This document shows positions 8,712 to 17,777 of a DNA stretch of 64,000 bases, piece after piece (position 1 is the stretch's first letter; every line of letters starts with the position of its first letter). The stretch comes from Bog-793 sp963803025 (GTDB lineage: Bacteria > Actinomycetota > Acidimicrobiia > Acidimicrobiales > Bog-793). The stretch covers positions 338,097 to 402,096 of the forward strand of contig CAWDKZ010000020.1 of NCBI GenBank assembly GCA_963803025.1, in the 5' to 3' direction. A program made the translations under genes and the position numbers. Below the pieces are notes generated by a model. That model worked only from the letters and a program-made list of their open reading frames with translations. It ran no database searches and was not told the DNA's origin.

Positions 8712-10087
8712 CCGGGAGGCCCGTGCCGGCGAGCGGTCTGTCCGGACCGGTGGCGGTCATCGGTTTCGCCGTCACCGGTCAGGCCGTGGCGCGGGTGCTG
8801 CGCGATCGGGGGCTCGAGATCGTCGCGGTCGAGGACGCGCCGACCCCGGAGCGGCGGGCGGCCGCACGCGCCCTCGGCGTCGAGTTCGTCGCCGCTCCCT
8901 CCCGGACCGAACTCGGCGACGCCGTCGGGGGCTGCGCGCTCGTCGTCGCGAGCCCCGGCGTGCCGCCGCGGCATCCCGTGTTCGGGCTCGTCGAGCCGGA
9001 CCGGCTCATCTCGGAGATCGAGCTCGCCTACCGACTGTCACCGGTGCCCATCGTGGCGGTGACCGGGACGAACGGCAAGACGACGGTGACCGCGCTCGTG
9101 ACGGCGATGCTCGCCGCCTCCGGGGTGCGCGCCGAGGCCTCCGGGAACATCGGTCAACCGCTGATCTCGACGGTGACAGCCGGCAGCGCGGACCTGGCGG
9201 TGGCGGAGGTTTCGTCGTTCCAGCTCGCGCTGACCTCGTCGTTCCATCCTGCCGTCGCCGCATGGCTGAACGTCGCCGAGAACCATCTCGACTGGCATCG
9301 CTCGTTCGGCGACTACGTGGCCGCCAAGGCCCGCATCTGGGCGAACCAGGGTGACGACGACGTCGCGGTGGCGAACCTCGACGACCCGATCGTGATCGCG
9401 GAGGCAAGACGATCGCGCGCCCGCGTGGTGACGTTCGGGCAGACCGGCCGGGGGTATCGGCTTGTCGAAGATCGGTTCCTCGCCCCGGACGGCGGGCTAC
9501 TCGCGACGAGTCGCGATCTCGTGCGGGACCTGCCGCACGACCGCCTGAACGCGCTCGCGGCGCTCGCCGCCGCGCTCGAGGCGGGCGCCGCGCCTGACGG
9601 CTGCCGTGCGGTGCTCCGCGCGACGCCGCCCCCGGACCACCGGCTGACGCACGTGGCGACGATCGGCGGCGTCGCGTACTACGACGATTCCAAGGCGACG
9701 ACTCCCGCGGCGGTGACCGCCGCGGTCCGCGGTTTCTCGTCGGTGGTTCTCATCCTCGGCGGGCGGAACAAGGGCCTCGACCTCTCGACGATCCGGCGTG
9801 CCGTCGACGACTGCGCGGGACTCGTCGTGCGCGGCGTGGTCGCCATCGGCGAAGCGGCAGAAGAGGTCGTCGCGGCGTTCTCCCCCGGCCACGCGGTCGC
9901 CCGGGCCGAGTCCATGGGCGAGGCGGTCTCGCGCGCGGCCGGCATGGCCCGCGCCGGAGACGCGGTGCTGCTCTCGCCGGGCTGCGCCTCCTTCGACTGG
10001 TACGAGTCGTACGCGGCGCGTGGCGAGGACTTCGCCTCGGCGGTGCACGAACTCGGGTCGCGTGACGTCCGTCAGCGGGGGGCCTGA
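8708..10087 (+). CDS. murD: UDP-MurNAc-L-alanine:D-glutamate ligase
   Basis: A 459-residue Mur ligase starting at GTG 8708, which overlaps the mraY stop as GTGA. It has an N-terminal UDP-binding Rossmann part (VAVIGFAVTGQAVARVL), the ATP loop VAVTGTNGKTT at about residues 116-126, ENHLDWH, and the C-terminal DDSKATTPAA and LILGGRNKG motifs specific to MurD. It adds D-glutamate in the cytoplasmic pathway. The frame is open further upstream, but that part lies inside mraY and is a shadow. Confidence 0.94.
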   Translation: MTGRPVPASGLSGPVAVIGFAVTGQAVARVLRDRGLEIVAVEDAPTPERRAAARALGVEFVAAPSRTELGDAVGGCALVVASPGVPPRHPVFGLVEPDRLISEIELAYRLSPVPIVAVTGTNGKTTVTALVTAMLAASGVRAEASGNIGQPLISTVTAGSADLAVAEVSSFQLALTSSFHPAVAAWLNVAENHLDWHRSFGDYVAAKARIWANQGDDDVAVANLDDPIVIAEARRSRARVVTFGQTGRGYRLVEDRFLAPDGGLLATSRDLVRDLPHDRLNALAALAAALEAGAAPDGCRAVLRATPPPDHRLTHVATIGGVAYYDDSKATTPAAVTAAVRGFSSVVLILGGRNKGLDLSTIRRAVDDCAGLVVRGVVAIGEAAEEVVAAFSPGHAVARAESMGEAVSRAAGMARAGDAVLLSPGCASFDWYESYAARGEDFASAVHELGSRDVRQRGA

Positions 10088-10088
10088 G

Positions 10089-11414
10089 ATGGCGAGCGGT
10101 GTCATCGAGCGGCGCGGCGCGGCGAGACCGACGCGGCGGCGCGACGAGCGGGAAGTCGTGCACCTACGTCTCGTCGGCGGTTCTGCCGTCGCTCGGGACA
10201 GGATCCGTGCCGACAGCGCTGCCGCGCCGAAGCGCGCCAGCGCGGGTCCGTCAGCGGCGGCCGTCGCCGCTCGCCGCGACGCGGTCGCGCTCACCGCCCT
10301 CGTCGTCGGGTTCGCCGTCTTCGGTCTCGTCATGGTGCTGTCGAGCTCGTCCGTGGAATCGATCGCCAGCTCCGGGTCGCCGTGGTCGGTGTTCGAGCAT
10401 CAGGGTATGTGGACGGCCCTCGGCGCGCTCGTGTTCGTCGCCGCGATCCGTCTCGACCTGCAGCTCTGGCGGCGCCTGGCGGTGCCGGTCTTCATCGGCA
10501 CGCTGGTGATGCTCGTCGCGGTGCTCGTGCGCGGGATCGGCACGGTCACCGCCGGCTCGGCCCGATGGATCGGCCTCGGCCCGCTGCGGATCCAGCCGTC
10601 AGAGTTCGCGAAGTTCGCCGCGGTCCTGTTCCTCGCCGATCTGCTCGCTCGCCGCACGGGTGCGACGGGTCCGCGCGCTGACTGCGTCCGTCCGGTGTTC
10701 ATCGCGCTCGTGGTGCTCGGGGTTCTCATCGTGCGCCAGCCGGATCTCGGCACGGCGGCGGTCGTCGCCGTGATCGGCGCGGTGCTCCTCTACGCGGCCG
10801 GCGCACCGCTGCGCAAGGTCGTCGCGACGGGCGGAGTGTTCGCCGCGCTCGGCGGCGTGTTCTTGTTGGCCGAGCCGTACGGCAGGGCGCGCCTGGACGG
10901 GTTCTGGGACCCGTTCGCCCACGCCTCGACGACGGGGTACCAGGTCGTCCAGTCGCTCGTGGCGCTCGGCTCGGGGCACTGGTTCGGGACGGGTCTCGGC
11001 GGTTCCCCGGCCGCGTGGGGCTTCTTGCCGAACGCCAACAACGACTTCATCTTCGCGATCATCGGCAACAACTTCGGGCTCGTCGGGGCGTTCGGCGTGC
11101 TCGCCGGGTTCGCGGCGATCGGCTGGCTCGGCCTCCGGATCGCGCGCCGCACCGAGGACCGCTTCGCCTTCCTGGTCGCGACCGGCGTCACGACCTGGAT
11201 CGTCTTCCAGGCGCTCATCAACGTCGGCGGCGTCGTCGGCGCGCTCCCCGAGACGGGGATCCCGCTCCCGTTCCTGTCCTCCGGGGGGTCGTCGCTCGTC
11301 GTGCTGGCCGCGGCGATCGGGCTGCTCGTGCGCATCGCCGGCCACCCCGAGGCAAAGACGCGCTCGTCCGCCGTCGTGCAACGCGAGCGGCAACGGGTTC
11401 GAATGGGGCGGTGA
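10089..11414 (+). CDS. ftsW: Septal peptidoglycan glycosyltransferase, SEDS family
   Basis: A 441-residue polytopic protein with a ~70-residue cytoplasmic head and about ten membrane helices. SEDS-family signatures include GSARWIGLGPLRIQPSEFAK, RQPDLGTA, PNANNDFIFAIIGNN and, near the end, LPFLSSGGSS. It polymerises lipid II at the septum with FtsI. The ATG lies one base after the murD stop. FtsW rather than RodA is inferred from the dcw position. The basic, proline-poor head is longer than in many homologues. Confidence 0.93.
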   Translation: MASGVIERRGAARPTRRRDEREVVHLRLVGGSAVARDRIRADSAAAPKRASAGPSAAAVAARRDAVALTALVVGFAVFGLVMVLSSSSVESIASSGSPWSVFEHQGMWTALGALVFVAAIRLDLQLWRRLAVPVFIGTLVMLVAVLVRGIGTVTAGSARWIGLGPLRIQPSEFAKFAAVLFLADLLARRTGATGPRADCVRPVFIALVVLGVLIVRQPDLGTAAVVAVIGAVLLYAAGAPLRKVVATGGVFAALGGVFLLAEPYGRARLDGFWDPFAHASTTGYQVVQSLVALGSGHWFGTGLGGSPAAWGFLPNANNDFIFAIIGNNFGLVGAFGVLAGFAAIGWLGLRIARRTEDRFAFLVATGVTTWIVFQALINVGGVVGALPETGIPLPFLSSGGSSLVVLAAAIGLLVRIAGHPEAKTRSSAVVQRERQRVRMGR

Positions 11415-12601
11415 CGACGACCCGGGCCGAGGTGATCGTCACCGGAGGGGGGACCGCGGGCCACGTTCTTCCGGCGATCGCGCTCGCCCGGGCGCTCGTC
11501 GCGGCGGGGCACGTGCCCTCGACGATCCACTTCGTCGGGACGCGCCGGGGCATGGAAGGGCGTCTCGTGCCCGACGCCGGGTTCTCGCTGACGCTCCTGC
11601 CCGGGCGGGGCGTCGTTCGCCGGCCGAGTCTGCGGAACGTGACCGCGCTCGCCGGCATCGGCGTCGCCTTCGTCCTGTCGCTCGCGACGCTCGCGCGACG
11701 GCGTCCGCGTGTCGTCGTCGCCGTCGGAGGCTTCGGGGCGGTTGCCTGTTCGCTGGCCGCCGCCGTGCTGCGCATCCCCGTCGTCGTGGTCAACGTCGAC
11801 TCGGTTCCGGGCGCGGCGAACCGGATGATCGGGCGTTTCGCCCGGGCTTGCGCCGTCGCGTTCCCGGCAACGGAGCTGCCCCGAGCCGTCGTGACCGGCG
11901 CGCCCGTGCGTCCCGAGGTGCTCGCGGTCGACCGTTCCCGCGAGGGGCGGGCCCGGGCGCGCCGGGCGCTGTCCGTGGCGGGCGACGGCACGCTCGTCGG
12001 CGTGGTCGGCGGTTCGCTCGGCGCCCGACGCCTCAACGACGCGGCGCTCGATCTCGCACAGCGTCTCCCGGCGCACGAGGGCTTCGTCGTGTACCACGTC
12101 TGCGGCACGCGGGCGCTCGAGGAGGTGACGACCGCGGCCGGCGCGGCGGGACTGTTCGGACGCGCCGGGCTCGACTACCGAGTCGTCGGCTACGAGGACC
12201 ACCTGGCGGAACTTCTCGCCGCGGCCGACGTGGTGGTGTGCCGCGCCGGCGCCTCGACCGTGGCCGAGCTCTCCGTGATCGGCACGCCGAGCATCCTCGT
12301 CCCGCTTCCCGGTGCACCGGCGGACCACCAGCGACGGAACGCGGAATGGTTGCGCGCCGTCGGCGCAGCGGTGCTCCTCGCCGACGACGAGGCGACCGGG
12401 GCGCGGCTCTGCACGGAGATCCTCGCGCTGCTCGGCGACCCGGGGCGGCTCGAGGCCATGGGCGCGGCCGCGCGCTCGGCCGGCCGGCCCGACGCGGCGG
12501 CCGCCGTCGCGGCCCTCGTCGACGAGGTCGCCGCCCGGAGGTGGGCCGGAGCGCGCGAGCCGGCCGTCGGGATCCGTCCCGGACGACAGGACGGCCGATG
12601 A
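11411..12601 (+). CDS. murG: UDP-GlcNAc:lipid I N-acetylglucosaminyltransferase
   Basis: A 396-residue GT28 glycosyltransferase beginning at GTG 11411 (GTGA overlap with ftsW). The glycine-rich loop GGGTAGHVLPA is at about 12-22, VVAVGGFGA is the second G-loop, and the C-terminal UDP-GlcNAc site carries CRAGASTVAEL and ADHQRRNAEW. It converts lipid I to lipid II on the inner membrane face. The usual second glycine-rich loop appears as GGSLGARRLN. Its stop overlaps the murC start by 4 bases. Confidence 0.93.
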   Translation: MTTTRAEVIVTGGGTAGHVLPAIALARALVAAGHVPSTIHFVGTRRGMEGRLVPDAGFSLTLLPGRGVVRRPSLRNVTALAGIGVAFVLSLATLARRRPRVVVAVGGFGAVACSLAAAVLRIPVVVVNVDSVPGAANRMIGRFARACAVAFPATELPRAVVTGAPVRPEVLAVDRSREGRARARRALSVAGDGTLVGVVGGSLGARRLNDAALDLAQRLPAHEGFVVYHVCGTRALEEVTTAAGAAGLFGRAGLDYRVVGYEDHLAELLAAADVVVCRAGASTVAELSVIGTPSILVPLPGAPADHQRRNAEWLRAVGAAVLLADDEATGARLCTEILALLGDPGRLEAMGAAARSAGRPDAAAAVAALVDEVAARRWAGAREPAVGIRPGRQDGR

Positions 12602-13968
12602 GCCGACCGGATCTCGGGCGTCGCCGGGGAGTCCACATCGTCGGCATCGGCGGCGCGGGGATGAGCGCGATCGCCACGGTGCTCGTCGCGATGGGCCACG
12701 AGGTGAGCGGCAGCGATCTGAAAGACGGTGTGGCGCTGGAACGGTTGCGGGCGCTCGGCGTCAAGGTTGCGATCGGCCACGACGCGGCGAACCTCGGTGC
12801 CGCTGAGTTCCTCGCGATATCGAGCGCGGTCCCCACTGGGAACGTCGAGGTCGTTGAGGCACGACGACGCGGGATCGCGGTGCACCGCCGCGCCGAGGTG
12901 CTCGGCGCGATCAGCTCGCTGCGACGGACGATCGCCGTCTCGGGTACGCACGGCAAGACGACGACGAGCTCGATGCTCGCGCTCATCCTCGTCGAGGCGG
13001 GCCTGTCGCCCTCGTTCATCATCGGCGGCGAGATCAACGAGATCGGTTCCGGGGCGGTGTGGGACGCGGGGGAGTGGCTCGTCGTCGAGGCCGACGAGAG
13101 CGACGGGACGTTCCTCGAGCTGCAGAGCGAGATCGCCGTCGTGACGAGTGTCGAGCCGGATCACCTCGACCACTACGGATCCTTCGAGGGCCTCGTTGCG
13201 GCGTTCCGCCGTTTCCTCGCCGGGGCCTCGTCCGTCGCGATCGTCTGCGGCGACTATCCGACCGCGGCCGCGGTCGCGCCCCGTGACGTGACAACCTACG
13301 GGTTCGCCGCGGATTCGACCTGGCGGATCACGGAGTTCGCCGGCGGCCGTTCCGAGGTGAGCTTCGTGCTGCGGGTCGGTTCGGACAGCGCGACCGCGCT
13401 CGCCCTGCCCGTGCCGGGCCGTCACAACGCCCTCAACGCCGCCGGGGCGGCGGCGGCGGCGGTGGCCGTCGGCGCGGACCTCGAGGCGGTCCGGCGTGCC
13501 CTGGCACGCTTCGGCGGCGTCGCGCGGCGCTTCGAGTTCCGGGGCGAGGCGAACGGCGCGACGCTCGTCGACGACTACGCGCACCTGCCCGGCGAGGTCG
13601 CGGCCGCGCTCGCGACGGCGCGCCGCGGCGGCTGGCGTCGGGTCGTCTGCGTCTTCCAACCGCACCGCTACTCGCGGATCGCCGTCCTCGGGGCCGACTT
13701 CGCCGACGCCTTCGTCGACGCCGACGAGCTCGTCGTCACCGACATCTACGGCGCGGGCGAAGCCCCCCGCCCCGGGGTCTCCGGCAGGCTCATCGTCGAC
13801 GCGGTGCGCGCGGCCCACCCCGAGGCCGACGTCACGTACCTGCCGCGGCGGACGGAGATCGTCGACCACCTGCGCCGGACGCTTCGCGCCGGGGATTGCT
13901 GCCTCACCCTGGGGGCCGGTGACCTGACGAGCCTGGCCGACGACCTGCTCGCCGGCGGCGAGGACTAG
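12598..13968 (+). CDS. murC: UDP-MurNAc:L-alanine ligase
   Basis: A 456-residue Mur ligase. HIVGIGGAGMSAIA near the N-terminus and SGTHGKTTTSSM at about 115-126 are MurC hallmarks, together with EADESDGTFL and VEPDHLDHYG. VDDYAHLP and FQPHRYSR complete the family pattern. It commits UDP-MurNAc to peptide addition. ATG 12598 overlaps the murG stop, and murB follows 7 bases after the TAG. Confidence 0.94.
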   Translation: MSRPDLGRRRGVHIVGIGGAGMSAIATVLVAMGHEVSGSDLKDGVALERLRALGVKVAIGHDAANLGAAEFLAISSAVPTGNVEVVEARRRGIAVHRRAEVLGAISSLRRTIAVSGTHGKTTTSSMLALILVEAGLSPSFIIGGEINEIGSGAVWDAGEWLVVEADESDGTFLELQSEIAVVTSVEPDHLDHYGSFEGLVAAFRRFLAGASSVAIVCGDYPTAAAVAPRDVTTYGFAADSTWRITEFAGGRSEVSFVLRVGSDSATALALPVPGRHNALNAAGAAAAAVAVGADLEAVRRALARFGGVARRFEFRGEANGATLVDDYAHLPGEVAAALATARRGGWRRVVCVFQPHRYSRIAVLGADFADAFVDADELVVTDIYGAGEAPRPGVSGRLIVDAVRAAHPEADVTYLPRRTEIVDHLRRTLRAGDCCLTLGAGDLTSLADDLLAGGED

Positions 13969-13975
13969 GCCGGCC

Positions 13976-14917
13976 GTGGGCGCGGCCGCGGCCGGACGGT
14001 CGCCGCGTCGGAACGAGGCCGTCGAGGAGGCCGCGGCGCGGCTCGGCGACCTGGCCGAGCGGGACGCGCCCCTCGGCGCCCGCACGACGTACCGTCTCGG
14101 CGGGCTGGCGGCCCTCCTCGCGGTTGTGCACGACGAAGCGGAGCTCGCGACCGTCGTCGATGCCGTCGCCGCGAGCGGTGTCGAGGTCCTCGTTCTCGGA
14201 CGGGGATCGAACCTGTTGGTCGCCGAAGCGGGGTTCGCCGGGTTGTGCATCGTGCTCGGCCGCGCCTACGACACGATGACGATCGAGAGGGACGGCACGG
14301 TCGTGGCCGGGGGTGCCGTCGCCTATCCGGCGCTCGCCCGGACGACGGCGGAGGCGGGACTGTCGGGCCTGGAGTGGGCGGTCGGCATCCCCGGCTCGGT
14401 CGGGGGCGCCGTCCGCATGAACGCCGGCGGGCACGGCTCCCAGACCGCCGACCGCCTTGTGTCGGTCAGGCTCGTCGCCCTGCGGCAGAGGACCGACCGG
14501 ACGGTCACGGCCGGCGACCTCGGTCTCTCCTACCGACGCTCGGCGGTGCAGCCCGACGAGGTCGTCGTGTCGGCGCGCTTCGGCCTCGAAGCGGGGGACC
14601 GGGAGGTGTCGCTCACGGCGATCGCCGGGATCGTCGCCTGGCGACGGGAGAACCAACCGGGCGGGCGCAACGCCGGGTCGATCTTCCAGAACCCCCCGGG
14701 GGATTCGGCGGGGCGACTGATCGAGCTCGCCGGCCTGAAGAACCTGGCGGTGGGCAAGGCGCGCGTTTCCGCGCGCCACGCGAACTTCATCCAGGCGGAT
14801 CGGGCAGCCACGGCGGACGACGTTTTCGCGCTCCTCTGCGAGGTGCGCCGACTCGTCGCCGAGCGGTGCGGCGTCGAGCTGGCGACCGAGATCTGCCTGG
14901 TGGGATTCCCGCCGTGA
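13976..14917 (+). CDS. murB: UDP-N-acetylenolpyruvoylglucosamine reductase
   Basis: A 313-residue FAD enzyme. The FAD-binding part has GRGSNLLVAEAGF and GIPGSVGGAVRMNAGGHG; the C-terminal part has AGSIFQNP with the catalytic serine and ends with ATEICLVG, pointing to a type I-like MurB. It reduces enolpyruvyl-UDP-GlcNAc to UDP-MurNAc with NADPH. The start is GTG 13976, 7 bases after murC. The placement murC-murB-ftsQ is common in Gram-positive dcw clusters. Confidence 0.92.
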   Translation: MGAAAAGRSPRRNEAVEEAAARLGDLAERDAPLGARTTYRLGGLAALLAVVHDEAELATVVDAVAASGVEVLVLGRGSNLLVAEAGFAGLCIVLGRAYDTMTIERDGTVVAGGAVAYPALARTTAEAGLSGLEWAVGIPGSVGGAVRMNAGGHGSQTADRLVSVRLVALRQRTDRTVTAGDLGLSYRRSAVQPDEVVVSARFGLEAGDREVSLTAIAGIVAWRRENQPGGRNAGSIFQNPPGDSAGRLIELAGLKNLAVGKARVSARHANFIQADRAATADDVFALLCEVRRLVAERCGVELATEICLVGFPP

Positions 14918-15747
14918 GCGGCCCGCCCGGGCCGCCCGGTGGTCCGGAGCGGCCAAGGTCGAACGGCGGGGACGCTCCTCCGGCCGACGAGGGCCCGGTG
15001 CGCTCCCACGCGCGGATGATGGAGCGTCGCGCCGTCGTCGCCCGTCAGGCGGGCCGGCGGCGGCTGCGGATCGTCGTGGCCACGCTTGGCGTGGCGGCGC
15101 TCGGCGCAGGCCTGTTCGGGCTGGCCCACTCGCCGCTCATCTCGGTTCGCACGGTGCGGGTCACCGGTGCCGTGCACACGACGCGGGCGGAGATCCTCGC
15201 GGCGAGTGGACTCGGCCGCGATCCGCCCCTCGCCGACGTCAACACGCTCGCCGACGCCCACGCCATCGAGCGGCTGCCCTGGGTCAGGACCACGTCGGTG
15301 AGCGTCTCGTTCCCCTCGAGCGTCCGGGTCGTCGTCACGGAGCGCCGCGTCGTCGCGGCGGCACGACGCGGCGCGGCGAGCGTCGCCCTGCTCGACGTCA
15401 CCGGGCGCGTGCTCGCCGATGCGTCCCGGCCGCCGGCGGGGATCGTGTCGCTTGTGGGCCTCGTGGACCTGCCCGCGCCGGGCGGGTCGGTCCGGGGCGC
15501 CGGGGCGCTGCTCGCCGCGGCGGCGGCGCTGCCCGCGGGCCTGGAGAGCCGGGTCACGGCGCTCAGCTGGCGAGCCGGGCTCGGGATCGTCGCCGACCTT
15601 CACGCCGCGCCGCGGGCGATCCTCGGCTCGACCGTGGATCTCCGCGAGAAATTCGTCGCTTTGGCGACGGTGCTTGCCGAGGTTTCTCTGCAAAGCACTG
15701 CCACAATCGACCTGCGGGCACCGTCTGACCCGGTCTTGACCCCATGA
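14914..15747 (+). CDS. ftsQ: Cell division protein FtsQ/DivIB
   Basis: A 277-residue bitopic protein: a ~50-residue proline- and arginine-rich cytoplasmic head, one helix at about 52-72, then a POTRA domain (ISVRTVRVTGAVHTTRAEIL) and the FtsQ beta domain (WVRTTSVSVSFPSSVRVVVTER). It links early and late division proteins outside the membrane. The start is GTG 14914, overlapping the murB stop. The last bases hold the ftsZ promoter. Confidence 0.88.
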   Translation: MSGPPGPPGGPERPRSNGGDAPPADEGPVRSHARMMERRAVVARQAGRRRLRIVVATLGVAALGAGLFGLAHSPLISVRTVRVTGAVHTTRAEILAASGLGRDPPLADVNTLADAHAIERLPWVRTTSVSVSFPSSVRVVVTERRVVAAARRGAASVALLDVTGRVLADASRPPAGIVSLVGLVDLPAPGGSVRGAGALLAAAAALPAGLESRVTALSWRAGLGIVADLHAAPRAILGSTVDLREKFVALATVLAEVSLQSTATIDLRAPSDPVLTP

Positions 15748-15764
15748 GGCGTCAGCCCTATGGT
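15736..15764 (+). promoter_or_regulatory. Sigma-70 type promoter for ftsZ
   Basis: TTGACC at 15736-15741, a 17-base spacer and TATGGT at 15759-15764, overlapping the ftsQ stop codon. Transcription would start near 15771, leaving an untranslated leader of about 195 bases before ftsZ. This fits the general observation that actinobacterial ftsZ is transcribed separately from the rest of the cluster. Confidence 0.7.
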
Positions 15765-15965
15765 CGGCCTGGTCCTGGCATGCCTGAGGCGCTCCGGTGG
15801 TCGATCGTGGAGTGCGCAGGGGGCTAGCTGGGGGTGGCGGCGACAAACCGGTCGTCGAGGAATCGGTTGGGGGACCACAGACGGGGGACTCGGGGCTTCT
15901 GAGCCGTCGTCGCGGGCAGTTCCTCCGGCACTGGCGTGGTTCTTGGCAGGAAGGCGGCGTCGCAG

Positions 15966-17087
15966 ATGTCCGAGGCAGCTCAGGGTTTCATCGCCGTCAT
16001 CAAGGTTCTCGGCATCGGCGGGGGCGGCGTGAACGCCGTGAACCGCATGATCGACTCCGAGTTGCGCGGCGTCGAATTCGTCGCCGTCAACACGGACGCG
16101 CAGGCCCTGCTGCTCAGCGAGGCCGACATCAAGCTCGACATCGGCCGCGAGCTGACTCGCGGCCTCGGGGCCGGGAGCGACCCGGAGGTCGGCCGCGCCG
16201 CCGCGCTCGACCACGCCGAGGAGATCGGTGAGGTCCTCAAGGGCGCCGACATGGTGTTCATCGCGGCGGGCGAGGGTGGCGGCACCGGCACCGGCGGCGC
16301 GCCGGTCGTCGCCGAGGCCGCCCGCGATCTCGGCGCGCTCACCGTCGCGATCGTCACGAAGCCGTTCGCCTTCGAGGGACGCCGGCGCGCTCTGCAGGCG
16401 GAGCAGGGGATCGAGCGCCTGCGCGAGCAGGTCGACACGCTGATCGTCATCCCGAACGAGCGGCTGCTCACGATGGCGGACTCGAACACGACGATGGTGG
16501 AAGCCTTCAGGATGGCTGACAACATCTTGTTGCAGGGCGTGAAGGGCATCACCGATCTCATCAACATGCCCGGGCTGATCAACACGGACTTCGCCGATGT
16601 CCGCACGATCATGCACGACGCCGGCTCGGCGATCATGGGTGTCGGGGTCGCCTCCGGCGAGGGTCGGGCGCTCGCGGCGGCGCACCACGCCATCACGAGC
16701 CCGCTCTTGTCCTCCGGCTCGATCGACGGCGCGCGCGGCATCGTCCTCAACATCGCCGGTGGGAGCAACCTCGGGCTTTTCGAGGTGAACGAGGCGGCCG
16801 AGGCGATCCACGCCATCGCCCACCCCGACGCGAACATCATCTTCGGGAGCGCGATCGACGACGAGCTCGGCGACGCCGTGCGCGTCACGGTGATCGCGGC
16901 CGGTTTCGACACCTTCGACGACGGCGGCTACGGCGCGGCCACCCGCGACTTCGAGCAGAGCTTCGGTTACGGCGCCGGGCTGCCGCGTCACCCCGAGAGG
17001 TACGAACGGGCCGAATCGTTCGCCGTCGACGACGACGATCTCGATCTCGGCGACGACGGGTTCGACGTCCCGTCGTTCCTCCGCTGA
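15966..17087 (+). CDS. ftsZ: Cell division GTPase FtsZ
   Basis: A 373-residue tubulin homologue. VLGIGGGGVNAVNRMI opens the GTPase domain, the tubulin signature GGGTGTGG lies at about 104-111, and NTDAQAL and GQGxxAD-equivalent ADSNTTMVEAF follow. After an acidic linker the protein ends in DVPSFLR, the conserved tail peptide that binds SepF and other partners. ATG 15966 is preferred over GTG 15936 because AGGAAGG at 15948-15954 is a good ribosome binding site for it. It polymerises into the Z ring; no ftsA is present, in line with SepF anchoring. Confidence 0.96.
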   Translation: MSEAAQGFIAVIKVLGIGGGGVNAVNRMIDSELRGVEFVAVNTDAQALLLSEADIKLDIGRELTRGLGAGSDPEVGRAAALDHAEEIGEVLKGADMVFIAAGEGGGTGTGGAPVVAEAARDLGALTVAIVTKPFAFEGRRRALQAEQGIERLREQVDTLIVIPNERLLTMADSNTTMVEAFRMADNILLQGVKGITDLINMPGLINTDFADVRTIMHDAGSAIMGVGVASGEGRALAAAHHAITSPLLSSGSIDGARGIVLNIAGGSNLGLFEVNEAAEAIHAIAHPDANIIFGSAIDDELGDAVRVTVIAAGFDTFDDGGYGAATRDFEQSFGYGAGLPRHPERYERAESFAVDDDDLDLGDDGFDVPSFLR

Positions 17088-17114
17088 AGGGTCGCTTCGC
17101 CGACGCGGCGTTCG

Positions 17115-17777
17115 TTGAGCGGGGAGGCGATCGTCGCGACGTCGTCGCGTCGCGACGGGGACGCCCGGCCCTCGCGTCTCGACGCGACGGCCCCGGGAGA
17201 CGCGCTGCATCGGGCCATCGTGGACCTCCCGTGGACCTTCTGCCGCCAAGTGCACGGGGCGCGGGTGCTCGAGGTCGCCGGCCCGACGGCTGCGCTCGCC
17301 GAGGCTGACGCCATCGTCACGACTTCGCAGGAGACGGCGCTCGGCGTGCTCGGCGCCGACTGTGCGCTGATCGGCTTGGCGAGCCGGGAGCGCGTCATCG
17401 GTGTCGCCCACGCTGGTTGGCGCGGGCTCGTCGCCGGGGTCGTCGGCGCCGCGGCCGAGACGATGCGCCGCGGGGGGGCGTCACGGATCGAGGCTGTCGT
17501 CTCGGCGTGCATCCACGCCGAGTGCTACCCGTTCGCGGCGGCCGACCTCGCCGGGCTCGTGGCCGTGCTCGGCGACGAGGTCATCGGCACCGCCGCGGAC
17601 GGCTCGCCCGCCTTCGACCTGCCCGCAGCCGTGCGCCGGTGCTTGGCGGCCGCCGACGTCGAGCTCGTCGGGGCGATCGACGATTGCACGGCGTGCTCGG
17701 GCGAGTACTTCAGCTTCCGCCGGCGTCGCGACACCGCCCGGCATCTCCTCGGTGTGTGGCTGGAGCCGGCAGGGTGA
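17115..17777 (+). CDS. pgeF: Peptidoglycan editing factor / purine nucleoside phosphorylase (DUF152)
   Basis: A 220-residue protein of the YfiH/laccase-domain family, whose members act on purine nucleosides and remove wrong residues from UDP-MurNAc peptides. The metal ligands are visible: FCRQVHG, LGADCA and GVAHAGWRGL. It is frequently found just after ftsZ. The start is taken as TTG 17115; the N-terminus is short and lacks the usual opening strand, so the true start could lie elsewhere. Its stop overlaps the GTG of yggS. Confidence 0.85.
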   Translation: MSGEAIVATSSRRDGDARPSRLDATAPGDALHRAIVDLPWTFCRQVHGARVLEVAGPTAALAEADAIVTTSQETALGVLGADCALIGLASRERVIGVAHAGWRGLVAGVVGAAAETMRRGGASRIEAVVSACIHAECYPFAAADLAGLVAVLGDEVIGTAADGSPAFDLPAAVRRCLAAADVELVGAIDDCTACSGEYFSFRRRRDTARHLLGVWLEPAG

